Shown piece by piece: positions 7,608 through 16,825 of a DNA stretch of 64,000 bases. Location: assembly GCF_014287275.1 (NCBI RefSeq), contig NZ_JACONZ010000002.1:1-64000 (forward strand), written 5' to 3'. The translations under genes and the position numbers were made by a program. Source of the stretch: Anaerofilum hominis (GTDB lineage Bacteria; Bacillota; Clostridia; Oscillospirales; Ruminococcaceae). The notes under the pieces were generated by a model. The model was not told the origin of the DNA and did not search any database. It saw only the letters and a list, made by a program, of their open reading frames with translations. The first letter of the stretch is position 1. The number at the start of each line of letters is the position of its first letter.

Positions 7608-8177
7608 TTATAGTTTTCCCGCTACAGGGCGCCGGCCATCTTCTAACCGGCAGCGCAGCCAATAATACAGGATGCCGTAAATCAGCTTCCCGGTCTCCTC
7701 CGGCCGGCAAAAATTGATGGTCACGTTGTACTTTACCTGCCAGCTCATCAGGCTGGCCGCAAAGGGGCTGGGGGCGAGGCGGCTGCGGTAATCGTGGCTC
7801 CAGATCGCCTGCCAGCTGGCGTTTTCGATGAGCAGGAAAACTTTTATGTCCGCGGCTTTGGCGCGCAGAAATTCCCGCTCAAATCGCGGCCGATCCACCG
7901 TAAAGTTCCCGGCGATCTCATCCAGATTCGCCTTTCTCTCGATCACGACCTCATCCGCAAGGCTGGTAAAACCATCGATTCTTTCAAACCCCGGAAACGC
8001 CGCGATCGGCAACAGGGCGGTATAGTCTCCCTGGTCCAGCTTTCCACGGACCAGGGGACACCCCAGGTCGGCCAGGGCCCGTTCCACATGTCCGCAGACC
8101 TGCTCCCGTGTGTCGCCCACGATCTGCATCTGTTTCAAGATCCTGCGTACCTGCGCCTCGCTATATTCTGTCTTCAT
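7608..8177 (-). CDS. ERCC4/XPF-type nuclease (phage)
   Basis: 189 residues with the ERCC4 nuclease core: GDTREQ at about 21-26, LDQGDY at about 47-52, and VIERKANLDEI at about 74-84, which matches the catalytic ERKxxxD signature. Such single-domain proteins in phages are taken as structure-specific or Holliday-junction nucleases. Its place next to the SSB-like, RecB-like and Sak4-like genes supports a recombination-replication role. Confidence 0.8.
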   Translation of the reverse strand: MKTEYSEAQVRRILKQMQIVGDTREQVCGHVERALADLGCPLVRGKLDQGDYTALLPIAAFPGFERIDGFTSLADEVVIERKANLDEIAGNFTVDRPRFEREFLRAKAADIKVFLLIENASWQAIWSHDYRSRLAPSPFAASLMSWQVKYNVTINFCRPEETGKLIYGILYYWLRCRLEDGRRPVAGKL

Positions 8178-8186
8178 AAGCGCACC

Positions 8187-8642
8187 TCAAAAAGGCATGT
8201 CTTCATCATCCGACGTATCTGCAAAGTCCCGGGTGATCTCCTGCGGGTGCGGTTCCTCGCCGCTCCAGGGAGGCAGCTTGTCGAACTGCTCGCGGGTGAG
8301 ATATCGTCTGACTTTCAGAAAGCCCTGGTCATCTTCTCCCAGCCGCACGCCGCCGCTGAAGCCCGTCCAGCCCCAGATCGTCCGCGCCCGTTCGTCGGGG
8401 ATAGCAAAACAGTCCAGCAGACGTGTCACGTTTTGGTTGTACCTCTCGTTTTTGACAATGTAAATCCTGATCGTGATCTGCTCACCTCTAAAATTGGTCA
8501 GCCCGTCCGGGGCCACAGTCACAACCAGCATCGGGCTGCCGCTCGTTTTGCTCACTGTTTCTTCTACTGCACTGATCTTTGCACGGTAATCTCCCTCGCG
8601 CTTTGCCGGCGCTTCCCGTTCGAATCCATCCATAATGCTCAT
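8187..8642 (-). CDS. Phage single-strand-binding-like protein (DUF669-like)
   Basis: 151 residues, ATG at 8642 after AGGAGG. The middle is a beta-rich domain (YRAKISAVEETVSKTSGSPM) like DUF669 proteins, which often replace SSB in phage recombination modules. The C-terminus ends in DTSDDEDMPF, an acidic tip that copies the protein-docking tail of bacterial SSB (DDDIPF). This strongly suggests it coats ssDNA and recruits partners. Neighbours are two nucleases and a Sak4-like ATPase. Confidence 0.72.
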   Translation of the reverse strand: MSIMDGFEREAPAKREGDYRAKISAVEETVSKTSGSPMLVVTVAPDGLTNFRGEQITIRIYIVKNERYNQNVTRLLDCFAIPDERARTIWGWTGFSGGVRLGEDDQGFLKVRRYLTREQFDKLPPWSGEEPHPQEITRDFADTSDDEDMPF

Positions 8643-8656
8643 ACCTGTTTTCCTCC

Positions 8657-9259
8657 TTAATATTTGCTTCTCCAGTTGTTGTAATAGGTCGCCAAAAGGC
8701 CCGCGCTTTTCAAATATCGGATAAACTGACGTATCGTCAGTTCAATGGGCGGAGTATCCTCACGCAGATATTCCTCCCGGCAGAGGTCTGTGCCGTTGCT
8801 GACAAGATAGACGAACTTTTGGACCTCTGGACAGCATTCAAAGTACATGGGATGCTGTGGGCTGTCCAAAAACTTGCCCGGCTCATAGCTGCGGCTGAAC
8901 TTGATGTCATAGATCACACCTGCTTTCAGTGCATCCAGCCGTCCATAAAGGACAAAATCAGTATCCTCGATCCGCCTCCGCACTGAGGCCGCGACCTGGA
9001 ATTGTCCGCCCTGCACGATCCCGCTAACCGCCTCCACTCCCGCGGCCCACTTGTGTTCTGTAGCCGGCGGGCTGCCTGTGCAGCAGGCGGTGACCATATT
9101 TTCAAATTGGATGCCGTCCAGCATCGGACCGGTAGGACGTTCTTTTCGGCGTTCCAGTACCCGTAGGAAATCCATCTGGGATTTTTCCGGGTCGGACGCC
9201 TTATACAGCCACAGCCAGCTTGACAGCAAGCTTTGGGTCACCAGAAAGCGATTACTCAT
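8657..9259 (-). CDS. PD-(D/E)XK (RecB/Cas4-like) exonuclease
   Basis: 200 residues. GRLDAL, then GVIYDIKFSRSY at about 130-142, gives the D...D-x-K active site; EVQKFVYLV further on supplies the Q-x3-Y helix of the RecB/Cas4 family. An upstream FENMV glutamate is the likely fourth residue. It probably resects double-strand ends to feed the Sak4-like annealing/recombinase protein. It overlaps the ATPase gene by eight bases. Confidence 0.75.
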   Translation of the reverse strand: MSNRFLVTQSLLSSWLWLYKASDPEKSQMDFLRVLERRKERPTGPMLDGIQFENMVTACCTGSPPATEHKWAAGVEAVSGIVQGGQFQVAASVRRRIEDTDFVLYGRLDALKAGVIYDIKFSRSYEPGKFLDSPQHPMYFECCPEVQKFVYLVSNGTDLCREEYLREDTPPIELTIRQFIRYLKSAGLLATYYNNWRSKY

Positions 9260-10181
9260 ATCTCTGTTCCTGCTTGTTATATGTCAGCCCCAACTCTTTC
9301 ACCTTTGCGCGAAACAGTTCACGCCCCTCCCGCTCGCTGGTCAGATGGTGTTGCAGATCTCTCATCTGGCCGGCCGCCTGGTTTGCCGTCTCCGCGTCCA
9401 CGACCTCGGCCATAATAGCTCGGACATTTTTCATTGCCTGGTCATATCCCATCATTTCTTTGGCATTTTGGGCGCTCTCGGCCGCAATATTTTCCCGGGC
9501 CCGATCAAACAGCCGGGTGATAAAATCGTTCGGTGTCCCACTGGACAGTTCCGGCACTTCGATCAGCCCGGTGATCCCGTAACAGCCTTTAGCGAAATAC
9601 TCCTCTGTGGGAGAAAATCCACAAAACCGTTTGTCTCCCACCATCTGCACAAAGCATCCAAGGTCACAGGGCTGCCATACAATGTTCCGCGCAGCGCCCT
9701 CGCACATCAGGCGCTGCTTTGTGATGTCTTTATCCCGTTCCTCCATGGTGTGAAAGATGTATATGATGTTTTTGTTCATTGTGTACTGCAAGACGTTGGT
9801 GAAGCGCACGAACTCGGACTTTACCGCGCCGAATCCTTTTAGAGAAATAGCGCCGTTTTTCTGCTGGTTGAGAGCGGGGTTATCCCGCATGGCCCAGTCC
9901 TGCAGATAAGTGATAAAAGCGCCGCCGGTGTCCAGCACCAGCGTCTTGGCAGCCTTGACCTCCGGGCTTTGTATGTCTTTCAGTACTTCCTCGTAGGTGT
10001 CGCAGACAATGGCGGCCTTGCGGTGCTGTGCCCGCACCCGGCTGATGCCCTTGTCAAAGTCGATCAGTACCGGGTCCGGCGCAGACAGCGCCAGCGTCGT
10101 TTTCCCAATACCGGGGCTGCCGCTGATGATCATGGAAAAATTCTTGTTGGAAAAGTCCATCTCACTTGGTTGTAAAATCAT
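9252..10181 (-). CDS. Sak4-like phage recombination ATPase
   Basis: 309 residues of the RecA-core AAA_24 type. Walker A is SGSPGIGKTTLA at about 20-31 and Walker B-like TLVLDTGG at about 80-87. IIYIFHTMEERD follows as a sensor strand. The last 60 residues are helical. In phages this family (Sak4) is a single-strand annealing recombinase that works with an SSB, which is encoded two genes downstream. The start at 10181 has an AGGAGG site inside the preceding small gene. Confidence 0.75.
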   Translation of the reverse strand: MILQPSEMDFSNKNFSMIISGSPGIGKTTLALSAPDPVLIDFDKGISRVRAQHRKAAIVCDTYEEVLKDIQSPEVKAAKTLVLDTGGAFITYLQDWAMRDNPALNQQKNGAISLKGFGAVKSEFVRFTNVLQYTMNKNIIYIFHTMEERDKDITKQRLMCEGAARNIVWQPCDLGCFVQMVGDKRFCGFSPTEEYFAKGCYGITGLIEVPELSSGTPNDFITRLFDRARENIAAESAQNAKEMMGYDQAMKNVRAIMAEVVDAETANQAAGQMRDLQHHLTSEREGRELFRAKVKELGLTYNKQEQRYE

Positions 10182-10305
10182 ACTGTGCCTCCTGATTTGT
10201 GTCCTGTTCTTCTTTTAAAATCCGGGCCAGATACTCGTCCCAGCTCTCCACCGCGTCATCGTAGCCGGCAAGATCAAACCGCACGTCCTCAACGGTGCCC
10301 AGCAT
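10162..10305 (-). CDS. 47-residue acidic phage protein
   Basis: ATG at 10305. The sequence opens MLGTVEDVRFDLAGYDDAV, is strongly acidic and mostly helical. Its last 20 bases overlap the ATPase gene start and carry that gene's ribosome site, so the two are coupled. Its own start overlaps the end of the 96-residue gene. Role unknown. Confidence 0.5.
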   Translation of the reverse strand: MLGTVEDVRFDLAGYDDAVESWDEYLARILKEEQDTNQEAQYDFTTK

Positions 10306-10579
10306 CTGCGGCCCCCTCTATGTAGGCATAAAACCGCACCCCGCCCGCATAGGCTTCCAGCCTTGCACAGGCGTAGGGATTATCCTCCAGCGGCTCTTTG
10401 CGCCAAACTCTAAAACAGGTGTGGAACAACCTTTCGGACAGCAGCACACCGTCATGGGTGACGTCCAGTACGCCCCCACAACTCTCCACCGCGCCATGGA
10501 TCTCCCGCTGGATGCGGGCCAGCCGGCGCAGCATCTGCCCCTGATTCCGCCGCCGTGCGGCAGCGTCGTTGCTCTCCAT
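10289..10579 (-). CDS. Phage hypothetical protein
   Basis: 96 residues, basic N-terminal helix (DAAARRRNQGQMLRRLARIQREI) then a beta-rich part ending in GVRFYAYIEGAADAGHR. No recognised domain. It is in the early operon between a membrane peptide and the recombination genes. Confidence 0.5.
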   Translation of the reverse strand: MESNDAAARRRNQGQMLRRLARIQREIHGAVESCGGVLDVTHDGVLLSERLFHTCFRVWRKEPLEDNPYACARLEAYAGGVRFYAYIEGAADAGHR

Positions 10580-10638
10580 TTCAAACCCTCCTTGACAAAA
10601 TATCGAAATTTGATTATGCTGAGGGTGGTTAAGAACCC

Positions 10639-10785
10639 TTAGCTGTTGCGCTTGTCAGAGCTGCTACTCTGGCAGGCACTTTCTTTTTGCCCGTTGGCCC
10701 AAATTGCCAATACCACTGCCGCCGCCAGAAAAAACAGCGGGTGACAGGTGGACAGGACCAGCAGGGCCGAGATCAGCCAGCGCAT
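10639..10785 (-). CDS. 48-residue single-pass membrane peptide
   Basis: ATG at 10785 with a GGAGGTGA site. The first 30 residues (MRWLISALLVLSTCHPLFFL onward) form one hydrophobic segment, followed by a polar Ser-rich tail. The start overlaps the end of the 3D-domain gene by 13 bases. Lying next to a cell-wall-type protein, it may help it act at the envelope, but this is only a guess. Confidence 0.5.
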   Translation of the reverse strand: MRWLISALLVLSTCHPLFFLAAAVVLAIWANGQKESACQSSSSDKRNS

Positions 10786-11300
10786 GATGTGTCACCTCCC
10801 AGCAGCCAGACATCATGCCATCCATACCCCGGCCACCGCAGCGCGTCCTCGTGGCTGCCCTCGACCGCCACATCGATGCAGTAACCCTGCACCGCGCCGC
10901 CGATGTCCTGGGCCACCCTTACGCCTACATCCTGCACATACACGACGGACCCCAGCGGGATGATCTCCGGGTCCACGGCGATGGTCAGCCCTGCTGTTAC
11001 CGGCGCTCCGCTGGCCGTGATCCCGTCACCTGTGCCGCAGATGTGCGGGTATCGCTCGGTGCAATAAGAGGTGCACCGAAAGTTTCCGATATATTGGGCT
11101 CCCATCCCTGCCGGCAGCAGCGCCCGGGACGACAGCTCGTCCACCTGTGCTGCAAGACCCGCGATCTCCGCGTCCCGCCCGGCCAGCTCAACGTCTCTCC
11201 GGGCGGCCTGTGCCTCGATGGCCCATCCGGCCCCCAGCAGCGCAACGCCCAGCGCCGCAGCCAGCGAGAGCATCAGCAGGCGGTATTGATAGCGCCGCAT
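10773..11300 (-). CDS. 3D-domain protein with membrane anchor
   Basis: 175 residues. A hydrophobic N-terminal segment (about 7-30) is followed by a short coiled coil (DAEIAGLAAQVDELSS). The 3D domain (about 75-170) contains GDGITASGAPVTAGLTIAVD and VAQDIGGAVQGYCIDV, the conserved aspartates of the MltA/resuscitation-factor fold. 3D domains bind or cleave peptidoglycan. Finding one as an early gene next to the Cro-like gene, rather than in a lysis cassette, is unexpected; it could change the wall during superinfection or lysogeny. Confidence 0.75.
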   Translation of the reverse strand: MRRYQYRLLMLSLAAALGVALLGAGWAIEAQAARRDVELAGRDAEIAGLAAQVDELSSRALLPAGMGAQYIGNFRCTSYCTERYPHICGTGDGITASGAPVTAGLTIAVDPEIIPLGSVVYVQDVGVRVAQDIGGAVQGYCIDVAVEGSHEDALRWPGYGWHDVWLLGGDTSCAG

Positions 11301-11524
11301 CAGCTCACCTCTACGGCCGGTACATCGGCCTCGGGAATACTGCCGCCCATACGCTGGATGAGGAATTGCGCAATAGTATCAGCCGGAATGTCGGCCCATT
11401 GGCTGCGCTCCTTGTCCATATGCCAGTTTCCGTTTTCGTCCTGCACCATGTACCCTACGACAGGTATGTGACAGGCATTGTTGGCGTTCAACAGATCGTG
11501 CTGAGTTCCTGTTTCCTTTTTCAT
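11300..11524 (-). CDS. Small phage hypothetical protein
   Basis: 74 residues from MKKETGTQHDLL to PAVEVS. It includes PVVGYMVQDENGNWHMDKERSQW, a beta-hairpin-like stretch. No domain is recognised. It sits between the Cro-like and 3D genes; the stop and the next ATG share a base (TGATG). Confidence 0.5.
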   Translation of the reverse strand: MKKETGTQHDLLNANNACHIPVVGYMVQDENGNWHMDKERSQWADIPADTIAQFLIQRMGGSIPEADVPAVEVS

Positions 11525-11559
11525 GTGCTCCTCTTTCCCGCCGCCCTCTGGGGCGGTTT

Positions 11560-11775
11560 TTATTTTTCATCCGCTTCGATGCCCAGAATTTTGCAGATGC
11601 TCTGTGCAACACGCGCAGATGTGCGTTGGCCTGTCAATATTTTGCTCATGTACGCACTGTCGATTTTCAAGCCCGTGTCCGCATTCACCGCCGCACAAAG
11701 CCATTCCTGTGTGCGTACAGGAGGCCCAAGAAGTTTCGTTTTAACTACCAAGCCAAACGTGGTATATTCAGCCAT
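11560..11775 (-). CDS. Cro-like helix-turn-helix repressor
   Basis: 71 residues from the ATG at 11775 (MAEYTTFGL). A helix-turn-helix is visible at about residues 36-60 (DSAYMSKILTGQRTSARVAQ). As the first gene of the leftward early operon, opposite a CI-like gene across a four-operator region, it fits the Cro role: shutting down repressor synthesis and tuning early transcription. Confidence 0.65.
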   Translation of the reverse strand: MAEYTTFGLVVKTKLLGPPVRTQEWLCAAVNADTGLKIDSAYMSKILTGQRTSARVAQSICKILGIEADEK

Positions 11776-11809
11776 CTTGCCGAAAACCCTCCTTTCCTTC
11801 AAGAAGTCA

Positions 11810-11838
11810 TTGACTTGTACAAATGATTGTACTATTAT
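11810..11838 (+). promoter_or_regulatory. Rightward promoter of the lysogeny switch
   Basis: TTGACT (11810-11815), a 17-base spacer consisting of one T plus operator O1, then TATTAT (11833-11838). It faces the CI-like gene at 11974, giving a leader of about 130 bases that crosses the opposing promoter. Confidence 0.7.
11817..11832. promoter_or_regulatory. Phage operator O1
   Basis: GTACAA-ATGA-TTGTAC, a perfect 6-bp inverted repeat with a 4-bp centre. It fills the spacer of the rightward promoter exactly, so repressor binding here should exclude polymerase. One of four copies in 124 bases. Confidence 0.8.
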
Positions 11839-11858
11839 GAAATTGCAAACATCATTAA

Positions 11859-11874
11859 GTGCAATCCGTTGTAC
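11859..11874. promoter_or_regulatory. Phage operator O2
   Basis: GTGCAA-TCCG-TTGTAC; one mismatch in the left arm relative to the consensus. It lies between the two facing promoters. Confidence 0.7.
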
Positions 11875-11887
11875 ATTTCATGACTAT

Positions 11888-11916
11888 ATGATAGTACAAT
11901 GCGTTGTACAAGTCAA
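11888..11916 (-). promoter_or_regulatory. Leftward early promoter
   Basis: Read on the minus strand: TTGACT (11916-11911), a 17-base spacer made of one T plus operator O3, then TATCAT (11893-11888). The architecture mirrors the rightward promoter. It would drive the Cro-like gene and the early operon. Confidence 0.7.
11894..11909. promoter_or_regulatory. Phage operator O3
   Basis: GTACAA-TGCG-TTGTAC, perfect arms, occupying the spacer of the leftward promoter. Confidence 0.8.
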
Positions 11917-11924
11917 TAGATTTT

Positions 11925-11940
11925 GGACAACTAGTTGTAC
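11925..11940. promoter_or_regulatory. Phage operator O4
   Basis: GGACAA-CTAG-TTGTAC; one mismatch in the left arm. It lies upstream of the leftward -35 element and 34 bases before the CI-like start codon, so it could help cooperative binding or autoregulation. Confidence 0.7.
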
Positions 11941-11973
11941 TTTGTAGGCCTGCACAAAAAAGGAGACTCTTTT

Positions 11974-12429
11974 ATGGCATCTGTATATGAAAAAATTTTG
12001 GAGTTGTGCCAGCAAAAGGGGGTATCTCCTGGGAAAATGTGTAATGACCTGGGATATTCCAGGAACACCATGACCGCCCTAAAAAATGGACGCTCCACCA
12101 CTATTAAGCTTGATAAAGCGCAGCGGATAGCCGCTTACTTCGGCGTATCTGTAGACTATCTCCTCGGCAACGACACAAAAAAAGAGCCCGCCGCAGATAG
12201 CGACGGGTTAACGGCACGGGACCGGCGGGACATTGCCCGCGATCTCGAAAAAATAATGCGGGATCTGGAGGAACAGGACACCCTCATGTTTGATGGCGAT
12301 CCCGCCAGCCCCGAAGCGCGGGAAAGCATCCGTAATGCACTTGCAATGGGGCTGGAGTATGCCAAGAAGTTAAACAAAGAAAAATACACACCCAAAAAAT
12401 ATCGAAAAAGCAAGGATCAGGAGGAGTGA
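11974..12429 (+). CDS. CI-like XRE-family phage repressor
   Basis: 151 residues from the ATG at 11974 with an AGGAG site. The XRE domain (about 3-65) includes GVSPGKMCNDLGYSRNTMTA and ends with VDYLLGND, a typical repressor signature. The C-terminal part is a charged helical region (RDIARDLEKIMRDLEEQ) rather than a LexA-like peptidase, so induction probably depends on the ImmA-like protease encoded three bases downstream. It is expected to bind the GTACAA-N4-TTGTAC operators. Confidence 0.85.
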   Translation: MASVYEKILELCQQKGVSPGKMCNDLGYSRNTMTALKNGRSTTIKLDKAQRIAAYFGVSVDYLLGNDTKKEPAADSDGLTARDRRDIARDLEKIMRDLEEQDTLMFDGDPASPEARESIRNALAMGLEYAKKLNKEKYTPKKYRKSKDQEE

Positions 12430-12432
12430 TCC

Positions 12433-12888
12433 ATGAAGCCGAAAGAACTGGCCGAGGCCGTCATAACAAGGTTGCACACCGCCGACCCGGACGAGCTTTG
12501 CGCCGCTCTGAATATCCGCATCCTCCCATCCTCCCTTGTCGATCTGCGGGGCTTTCTGGTCCGTATGAAACGCAGCAACCTGATCTTTATCGCGGATGAT
12601 CTGGACGACTTCTCGCGCCGCTTTGTGCTATTTCATGAAATCGGTCATTTTTTGATGCATCGGGAGGTCAACCGTATTTTTATGGACAGCCGAACCTTTT
12701 TCAAAACATCTCCGTATGAGCGGGAGGCCGACCAATTTGCCGTCTGCTGTCTTTATCCAGACGACGCCGATCTATATGCCTATATAGATCGCGACATCCA
12801 AACCGTTAGCCGCTGCCTCGGCCTCCCCGCAGAGCTGGCGCGCTACCGCATGGAGCTGATCGACTATCCGTTCAATCTGTTACTGTAA
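12433..12888 (+). CDS. ImmA/IrrE-family metallo-endopeptidase
   Basis: 151 residues. FHEIGHFLMH at about 74-83 is the HExxH zinc site and EREADQFAVCCLYP at about 98-111 gives the downstream glutamate of the family. It likely cleaves the adjacent XRE repressor upon DNA damage or another cue, allowing prophage induction as in ICEBs1. Coupled closely to the repressor gene. Confidence 0.88.
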   Translation: MKPKELAEAVITRLHTADPDELCAALNIRILPSSLVDLRGFLVRMKRSNLIFIADDLDDFSRRFVLFHEIGHFLMHREVNRIFMDSRTFFKTSPYEREADQFAVCCLYPDDADLYAYIDRDIQTVSRCLGLPAELARYRMELIDYPFNLLL

Positions 12889-12908
12889 ATTAAAAAAGGA
12901 ATAGGGAC

Positions 12909-13367
12909 GTGAAAAAAATGGAGGGACAACAGAAAAATGCAGCGGTGTGGGGAAGAAACATCATAGGGTTCGTGCTGGGAGCGGTGCTGGGCTATGCCGC
13001 CTATTTTGTGACAGGGGTACTTTTCGGCTTTCTTCTGTCCGTGAGGTGGCTCGCAGCTCTTTTGAGCTGGCCGTCCACCCCTCTGCTGTATGCCCTGTTC
13101 GGCATGGGGCTGGCAGGGGTGGGCGTTGGCACCTTAATCGCAGGTAAAGTCTGTCTCCCTAGCAGCAAAGGAGTAAAAACGGGATGCCTTGTTCTGGGCG
13201 GGCTTATTATCCTTTATTTTGGGCTCTGCGCTGTCAGCAGTTTGCTTTCGCATGGTCTCTCAGATTACGTCTGGGGATACGGCGCAACTGCATTGATGGG
13301 GCTGCTGCCGATTGAAGAAGCGAAGTCAAAAAAACGCCATCGTAAAATGGCGGTAACCAGGAGATGA
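12909..13367 (+). CDS. Phage-borne membrane protein
   Basis: 152 residues from a GTG at 12909 (an ATG at 12918 is an alternative). About four hydrophobic segments (about 15-45, 55-80, 92-115, 122-140) and a basic C-terminus (KSKKRHRK) suggest a small multi-pass protein with a cytosolic tail. It lies in the lysogenic operon between immA and the integrase, where superinfection-exclusion genes often reside. No family recognised. Confidence 0.6.
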   Translation: MKKMEGQQKNAAVWGRNIIGFVLGAVLGYAAYFVTGVLFGFLLSVRWLAALLSWPSTPLLYALFGMGLAGVGVGTLIAGKVCLPSSKGVKTGCLVLGGLIILYFGLCAVSSLLSHGLSDYVWGYGATALMGLLPIEEAKSKKRHRKMAVTRR

Positions 13368-13371
13368 AATC

Positions 13372-14487
13372 ATGGAGAGCAAGAAAAAGTCCGAGTTGCC
13401 GGGTTTAACGTTTTTTTTCGTCTTTACCCTGGTTGTTGGTCTGCTGCGCGAGCTGTGGACCACCTATGAAATGTTTGTTGACTATAACGCTTTCTGGGGC
13501 ACCGAATACGCGAGTATTGCCGCGATCGATATCGGGCTGCGCCTTATCGAGCTTGCAATGTATGTGGGGATGCTGGTCTTTATTGCTCTGCGGAAACGTA
13601 CATTTCTCATCTGCTTTTGGGTCGATTACGGCTGCCGGGTCTTCTCCCTGCTCTGTGTCCTCGTGATGGGCGGGCCCGCCGCCTCTTTCCTCACCCCCCT
13701 GGTGCTGCCGACGATCTGGGCTGCTTATTTTTATCGGTCCTCAAATTTCGCCCACGCTTTTACGCCATATAAACCTCCGTTTTTCTCTTTCGAGGGTATG
13801 GCGCCCGTCACCCCCGCCGAGAGCCCGGCCGGGGCAGCCGATGGCTCCTCTTCTCCTCAAACACCCGATGCACCGGCCGCCGCTGAAAGTGTGTCGCCCC
13901 CATCCCCGCCGGAAGCCGTAACGCCCCAGCCTGCACAGGAAGAACTCCCTGTTTCAGTTCCGATGGCCGCTCCCAGCGAGTCAAGTGCCGCCACATCCGT
14001 TGCGACTTCTCCGTCCTCAGTACCGCAGGCCGAAGCGGTCCCCTCATCCTCCGCCCAGCACAGATTTTGTAAATACTGTGGAGCTGAATATGGGCCACAG
14101 GATACTGTTTGTCCCAAATGCGGAAAGAGAGTAAGATACTTTTCACCCAGCAAGCCCCATGTTCCTCTTCTGGCCGCACTGTTGATCATTTCTCTTGTGG
14201 GAAATATCATTTTGGGGGTTGTGTCTGTAAAACAGAGCAATGAGATCAAAGAAAATCAAAAAGTCCTGGACATTCTTGCCTCTCTTTCCTATGAACCCAA
14301 AATCGGCGATCCGTGGGAAAATACTATCATAGGTTTTTCAAAATTGCATGTTGCCATCGTAACGCCCAATGGAGAGGTCTATCATGCGCCCGGGTGCCAA
14401 TATTTGAAAGCGGCAAAATCCCTGCGGATTTATTCGGTCTCGGGGGCAGAACAACTTGACTATGCGCCCTGCAGCGTGTGCCATTGA
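13372..14487 (+). CDS. Membrane protein with zinc ribbon and C-terminal YHxxGCxYL/PCxxCH domain
   Basis: 371 residues. The N-terminal third has three or four membrane helices. A Pro/Ala/Ser-rich linker (about 140-228) leads to a zinc ribbon (FCKYCGAEYG and CPKCGKR, about 231-255), a further transmembrane helix (about 264-286) and a C-terminal unit with VYHAPGCQYL and YAPCSVCH. That last motif recurs in the next gene and resembles small Cys domains found at the ends of secreted nucleases. It probably sits in the membrane with the domain exposed. Role unknown; accessory lysogenic gene. Confidence 0.6.
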   Translation: MESKKKSELPGLTFFFVFTLVVGLLRELWTTYEMFVDYNAFWGTEYASIAAIDIGLRLIELAMYVGMLVFIALRKRTFLICFWVDYGCRVFSLLCVLVMGGPAASFLTPLVLPTIWAAYFYRSSNFAHAFTPYKPPFFSFEGMAPVTPAESPAGAADGSSSPQTPDAPAAAESVSPPSPPEAVTPQPAQEELPVSVPMAAPSESSAATSVATSPSSVPQAEAVPSSSAQHRFCKYCGAEYGPQDTVCPKCGKRVRYFSPSKPHVPLLAALLIISLVGNIILGVVSVKQSNEIKENQKVLDILASLSYEPKIGDPWENTIIGFSKLHVAIVTPNGEVYHAPGCQYLKAAKSLRIYSVSGAEQLDYAPCSVCH

Positions 14488-14519
14488 TTTTTCTGATTCA
14501 GTAAGGGGAGATCAATAAA

Positions 14520-15122
14520 ATGGGAAACAAACAAAAAAATTTCAGAATTTTGAACTGGATCTTTTCTGTGTTCTGCCTGTTCGGATTCCTTGCCTATTTT
14601 GGCAGCTTCAGCGGTTTTCTGTTTTTGATTGTCGGCATTTTTTCCTCGCCTATCGGCCCAATAAAAAAGCTTTTTGATTTTGACCTGCCTGCAAGTCTGG
14701 CAAAATACATAGGCTCGGCCAAAAATCTGCGCATCGCCCTTTTTGCGCTGCTTTTTGTGGTCGGACTGTTCAGCGTCCCGCGCCCCGTTGATGCCGGGCC
14801 GGATTCGTCAGTATCTCAGCCGTTGAGTACTGCGGCCGCCACCGCAGCGCCTACCCCCATCGCAACGGCCTCACCCACACCAAAGCCGACGCCCTCCCCC
14901 GAACCGACCACAGAGCCCACGCCAGCCCCCACCGAGGCGCCCTCTCCGGCTGCCGCCCCGGTGGAACAGCCTGTTTCGGTGACAGTGTACGTGACCAACA
15001 CAGGGGCAAAATATCATGCCGCTGGTTGTCAGTATCTGCGAAAGAGTCAAGTGCCTATCAGTTTGGATGATGCAAAGGCGCAAGGGTATACCCCCTGTTC
15101 CAAATGTCATCCGCCGCAATAG
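14520..15122 (+). CDS. Membrane protein with Pro/Thr-rich stalk and C-terminal YHxxGCxYL/GYxPCxxC domain
   Basis: 200 residues. Two membrane segments (about 14-45 and 66-86), then a Pro/Thr/Ala stalk (about 95-150) and a C-terminal domain with KYHAAGCQYLRKSQ and GYTPCSKCHPP. The domain is the same type as in the preceding gene, so the two look like a pair derived by duplication. The layout suggests an extracytoplasmic head on a stalk. Function unknown; possibly a surface or superinfection-exclusion factor. Confidence 0.6.
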   Translation: MGNKQKNFRILNWIFSVFCLFGFLAYFGSFSGFLFLIVGIFSSPIGPIKKLFDFDLPASLAKYIGSAKNLRIALFALLFVVGLFSVPRPVDAGPDSSVSQPLSTAAATAAPTPIATASPTPKPTPSPEPTTEPTPAPTEAPSPAAAPVEQPVSVTVYVTNTGAKYHAAGCQYLRKSQVPISLDDAKAQGYTPCSKCHPPQ

Positions 15123-15175
15123 TGAAACGGGAAAAATCCCCCACCGACCGTAATCTGTAAAAATCGTCAAGGGAG

Positions 15176-16694
<1,519 letters not shown>

Positions 16695-16723
16695 ATATCC
16701 GCCCCACTCTTTGGGGCTAGATT

Positions 16724-16752
16724 AGAATACCACGAAGTGAGACGGATGTCAA
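16724..16752 (-). promoter_or_regulatory. tRNA-fMet promoter
   Basis: On the minus strand: TTGACA (16752-16747), 17-base spacer, TATTCT (16729-16724), with about 30 bases to the tRNA 5' end. Confidence 0.8.
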
Positions 16753-16825
16753 GAGAGAATATCGAAAAAATTATTTTCAGCCCCAAAGCCGTCCTCCGCG
16801 GCCGCCCGGAAAAGAGGGCTGCAGA

